Part shown: piece after piece, positions 23,854-25,611 of the stretch | How the letters are laid out: each line of letters begins with the position of its first letter | Numbering within the stretch: the stretch's first letter is position 1 | From: HGM04593 sp045636545 | GTDB taxonomy: Bacteria > Bacteroidota > Bacteroidia > Bacteroidales > Bacteroidaceae | Direction of reading: 5' to 3' | Length of the DNA stretch: 25,611 nucleotides | Assembly (NCBI GenBank): GCA_045636545.1 | Contig: JAZTXR010000073.1 | Coordinates: forward strand, 1 to 25,611 | The notes under the pieces: model-generated | What the model saw: only the letters and a program-made list of their open reading frames with translations | Database searches by the model: none | What the model was told of the DNA's origin: nothing | Position numbers and translations under genes: made by a program

Positions 23854-23945
23854 CAAAAGCGAACAGTGATTCAGCCCGTGTGTCTTTTTCCCAATGCTTG
23901 TAGCACAGAGATTAAACATTAGTTACACCGAGGTCAATGTTTATT

Positions 23946-23995
23946 ATCAAGTAAACTTGTTATATTCCGCTCGTTTATAACTAATTTGCGGTAAA
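23946..23995 (+). repeat. Imperfect 50-bp direct repeat, copy 1
   Basis: It begins ATCAAGTAAAC and contains CGCTCGTTT and CTAATTTGC. Copy 2 lies 84 bp downstream at 24030-24079 with the same length and about 75% identity. The promoter-like part here (TAATTTG) is one base short of TAnnTTTG. A GCGGT/ACCGC mini-hairpin follows directly (23988-23999). Confidence 0.65.
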
Positions 23996-24029
23996 CCGCG
24001 AATATATACTGCAGTCGCTTTGAAAAATA

Positions 24030-24079
24030 ATCAAGTAAACCTATTATTTCTCGCTCGTTTGTTCCTATATTTGCATAAA
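24030..24079 (+). repeat. Imperfect 50-bp direct repeat, copy 2, upstream of the GT4 gene
   Basis: It begins ATCAAGTAAAC and contains CGCTCGTTT and CTATATTTGC. It includes the perfect -7 box TATATTTG (24066-24073), which is 34 bp before the GT4 ATG. So the repeat unit overlaps a promoter, and copy 1 looks like an older or spare version. Confidence 0.65.
24066..24073 (+). promoter_or_regulatory. -7 box of the GT4 glycosyltransferase gene
   Basis: TATATTTG, a perfect Bacteroidetes -7 box, 34 bp before the ATG at 24108. The -33 position at 20 nt (24042-24045) reads TATT, so the upstream box is poor. A TTTG at 24058-24061 is too close to serve. Confidence 0.5.
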
Positions 24080-24107
24080 TGACGGCATAGAAAACATTAG
24101 TTAAGAT

Positions 24108-25280
24108 ATGAAGAAAATCGCATTTATTCATGACAGATTTCCAATAGGTGGTGCCGAACGCGTCACATTGGATATCTGCAATTATTTGTATAAAAATTCG
24201 CCCGACTACCGTTGCTACGTTTTTGCAAACAGTTTTGATGAAGAATCGTTGTCAAAACGGCTTGTAGGAAAAATAGAGCTCAGGCAAATCCCCAGAAAAA
24301 CAGAACGCAGCAAGGCTGTCGAGAAATTGATAGTTGAAGAAGGTATCAACCTTATCATACTGGTTGTAAGGCCGTTGCCCGACACCAAAGGTATATCTGA
24401 GCGCACCGGCTGCAAAGTAGTTTTTGCCAATCACGGCGAGCCATTCTGGCAACGTTACTCAATCATCAAGGAACAGAAGAGAAAGCTGTTCAACCGTCTG
24501 TTCTGGCATTTTGGTATCGAACGCAAATACGTGAATGGCGGTAAAGCATTTGCAATGGCTGTAGAACAGACTCGCGAACATTACAACTGTTGCGATGCCT
24601 ACACCGTTCTGTGTGAGGGCTACAGAGAAGCCATATGCAAAGAATTGGGACTGAATGCCGAAGAATCAAAAATACATGCAATAGAGAACTCGGAACGCAT
24701 TGTCGACAACGTCACATACGAAAAAGAAAAAATCATCATGTACTGCGGTCGCCTCTACAACAACACCAAGCGCCTTGACCGTCTGATGAGGATATGGGGC
24801 AAAGTACATCAGCAGCTACCCGACTATAGACTGCTGATTGTCGGCGACGGAAGGTATGCCCGCACAATAAGGCGAGAGATAGCAAAAAAGAAATTACAAC
24901 GTGTGGAAATGCTTGGCTGGCAGCCAGACGTAGAGCAATTCTTCCGCAAGGCATCCATCGTATGCCTGACATCACAGACCGAAGGATGGGGATTAAGCCT
25001 AACCGAAGCACAGGCACATGGCTGTATCCCTGTCGCGTTCGGGTGTAGCGACGGTGTAAAGGACATCCTCTCGCCATCGGGAACCAACGGTTTCATCGTT
25101 ACTCCATTCAATGAGGATGAATATGCGTGCACTTTGCTAAAAATCGCCGCCATGAGCGACGAAGAACGTCTTGCAATAAGAAAGAGTGCAGTAGCAAAAC
25201 GCGCCTGCTACTCACCTGAAATCATTCTTGAAAAATGGAAAAGACTTTTTGATGATTTATTAAATAAATACAACAGTTGA
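24108..25280 (+). CDS. GT4-family glycosyltransferase
   Basis: A 390-residue cytosolic GT-B enzyme that would add a sugar from a nucleotide donor to a growing glycan. The N-terminal half begins MKKIAFIHDRFPIGGAERVT, with the GGAERV acceptor-domain signature. The C-terminal half (about 205-385) has IIMYCGRLYNNTKRLDRLM, DYRLLIVGDGRYARTI, VEMLGWQPDVEQFF, and the donor-binding EGWGLSLTEAQAHGCIPVAF (E-x7-E motif). There is no signal peptide. Substrates cannot be told. It is alone: no flippase, polymerase or other glycan genes lie beside it, so it is not part of a visible capsule or LPS cluster. It is bordered by a degraded locus and repeat DNA, which suggests an accessory gene. Confidence 0.92.
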   Translation: MKKIAFIHDRFPIGGAERVTLDICNYLYKNSPDYRCYVFANSFDEESLSKRLVGKIELRQIPRKTERSKAVEKLIVEEGINLIILVVRPLPDTKGISERTGCKVVFANHGEPFWQRYSIIKEQKRKLFNRLFWHFGIERKYVNGGKAFAMAVEQTREHYNCCDAYTVLCEGYREAICKELGLNAEESKIHAIENSERIVDNVTYEKEKIIMYCGRLYNNTKRLDRLMRIWGKVHQQLPDYRLLIVGDGRYARTIRREIAKKKLQRVEMLGWQPDVEQFFRKASIVCLTSQTEGWGLSLTEAQAHGCIPVAFGCSDGVKDILSPSGTNGFIVTPFNEDEYACTLLKIAAMSDEERLAIRKSAVAKRACYSPEIILEKWKRLFDDLLNKYNS

Positions 25281-25293
25281 CTTTTGCAGGTGA
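25280..25293. repeat. Inverted-repeat arm facing 25474-25487
   Basis: ACTTTTGCAGGTGA begins at the last base of the GT4 stop codon. Its exact reverse complement occurs at 25474-25487 and again at 25493-25506. Together they bracket about 180 bp of palindrome-rich DNA, like a small inserted element. Confidence 0.55.
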
Positions 25294-25299
25294 ACCGCT

Positions 25300-25410
25300 T
25301 AAACGGCATTAGATGCTGTTTAACCCCCTCCGCTCCATTCCATGAACTCCATTCCGCTCCGTCCCCCTTGAAGCGGGGACAATTCGGGCGGACACGGCGT
25401 GCCGTGTACC
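25300..25410. repeat. Palindrome-rich intergenic block
   Basis: Several hairpins lie close together: AAACGGCAT/ATGCTGTTT with one mismatch around 25299-25320; GTCCCC/GGGGAC at 25361-25380; and ACACGGC/GCCGTGT at 25392-25407. No coding frame is convincing. The style resembles the block at 119-360. Confidence 0.45.
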
Positions 25411-25434
25411 TACATTTACGTTTTCACCTTCAAC

Positions 25435-25467
25435 CTTTCCGCTTTAAAAAAACTTTCCGCTTTAAAA
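25435..25467. repeat. 15-bp tandem repeat (two copies, 18-bp period)
   Basis: CTTTCCGCTTTAAAA occurs at 25435-25449 and again at 25453-25467, identical, separated by three bases. Confidence 0.7.
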
Positions 25468-25471
25468 TTCG

Positions 25472-25509
25472 GCTCACCTGCAAAAGTTGGGCTCACCTGC
25501 AAAAGTTGG
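25472..25509. repeat. 19-bp perfect tandem repeat (two copies)
   Basis: GCTCACCTGCAAAAGTTGG occurs at 25472-25490 and directly again at 25491-25509. The TTG at the end of the second copy (25506-25508) is at the right distance to be the -33 box of the promoter described next. Confidence 0.75.
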
Positions 25510-25536
25510 GGGGATGATATAAAAATATTATCTTCG
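25506..25536 (+). promoter_or_regulatory. Promoter of the partial transposase gene
   Basis: TTG (25506-25508), 20 nt, TATCTTCG (25529-25536). It has the same layout as the promoter before mce. The predicted start near 25543 is 14 bp before the ATG at 25557. Confidence 0.55.
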
Positions 25537-25556
25537 CATAGTTAAAATAAAGTACT

Positions 25557-25611
25557 ATGCAAGACGAAAAAATACTACTGGAATTAGCCCGTTTGATATT
25601 GCCATCAGGTT
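25557..25611 (+). CDS. Start of a possible ISAon1-type transposase N-terminal protein (partial)
   Basis: Only 18 codons are in the window: MQDEKILLELARLILPSG, running off the end. The pattern ILLxLxxLILPxG matches the first residues of the small N-terminal-region proteins encoded by ISAon1-type elements in Bacteroidales, as I remember them. The preceding repeats may belong to the end of the element. Eighteen residues are too few for certainty, and the downstream catalytic part is outside the window. Confidence 0.45.
   Translation, partial: MQDEKILLELARLILPSG

Noticed and set aside
23934..24131. Minus-strand frame of 65 codons over the direct repeats and the GT4 start
   Set aside because: It covers the promoter repeats and the first codons of the GT4 gene, is Ile/Tyr/Asn-rich by AT bias, and has no recognisable motif.
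25284..25517. Plus-strand frame of 77 codons after the GT4 gene
   Set aside because: It runs through tandem and inverted repeats and has no family resemblance; the DNA is better explained as repeat sequence.

Overview
The window is a stretch of a Bacteroidales chromosome (Bacteroides/Prevotella/Muribaculaceae-like). Support comes from the gene families present (GldE, DUF4924, DUF4270, a lone short glycogen-synthase-like protein, the methylmalonyl-CoA/propionate genes). It also comes from promoters with the phylum-specific TTTG / TAnnTTTG layout and from the lack of strong Shine-Dalgarno sequences. Most of the window is core, non-mobile DNA; the two ends and the stretch at about 23.2-24.1 kb are accessory-like. 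I assigned no species.

Layout. 1-600: gene-free DNA with a cluster of small palindromes and a 30-bp perfect palindrome. 672-3440 (-): PMCA-type Ca2+ P-type ATPase. 3659-3844 (-): small conserved-looking protein behind the terminator of an ECF sigma factor (3945-4538, -). 4741-14071 (-): a ten-gene run headed by ssb, in transcription order ssb, gldE, 4'-phosphopantetheinyl transferase, DUF308/HdeD-like membrane protein, LysE-type exporter, DUF4924, prfC, tsaC, ClC chloride channel/transporter, fmt. Many junctions overlap or nearly touch (TGATG, ATGA), so co-transcription is likely. It mixes translation genes (RF3, threonylcarbamoyl-AMP synthase, Met-tRNA formyltransferase) with envelope genes. 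A textbook Bacteroidetes promoter lies before ssb.

From the same intergenic region, plus-strand genes run the other way: an HU-family protein, a 29-residue AURKAIP1/COX24-like ribosome-associated peptide, and RNase G. A second plus-strand operon follows: methylmalonyl-CoA epimerase, the carboxyltransferase subunit MmdA, a 48-residue epsilon/OadG-tail-like peptide, and the biotin carrier. It ends in a bidirectional terminator shared with the opposing panC-panD pair. No membrane Na+-pump subunit (MmdB) follows. Then come a short GT5-like protein (+) and a DUF4270 lipoprotein (+).

23.2-24.1 kb is degraded or non-coding. It holds a candidate structured RNA (possibly of the Bacteroidales 6S-like class), the C-terminal stump of a CHAT peptidase gene and a 50-bp direct repeat carrying promoter-like sequence. 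A GT4 glycosyltransferase (24108-25280, +) follows. The window ends in palindromic and tandem-repeat DNA leading into the first 18 codons of what looks like an ISAon1-type transposase N-terminal protein.

I found no clearly new defence or biosynthetic system. The best leads are the structured RNA candidate, the tailless SSB, the small carboxylase subunit in an operon without its pump, the catalytically incomplete glycogen-synthase-like protein, and the duplicated promoter segment beside a CHAT remnant.
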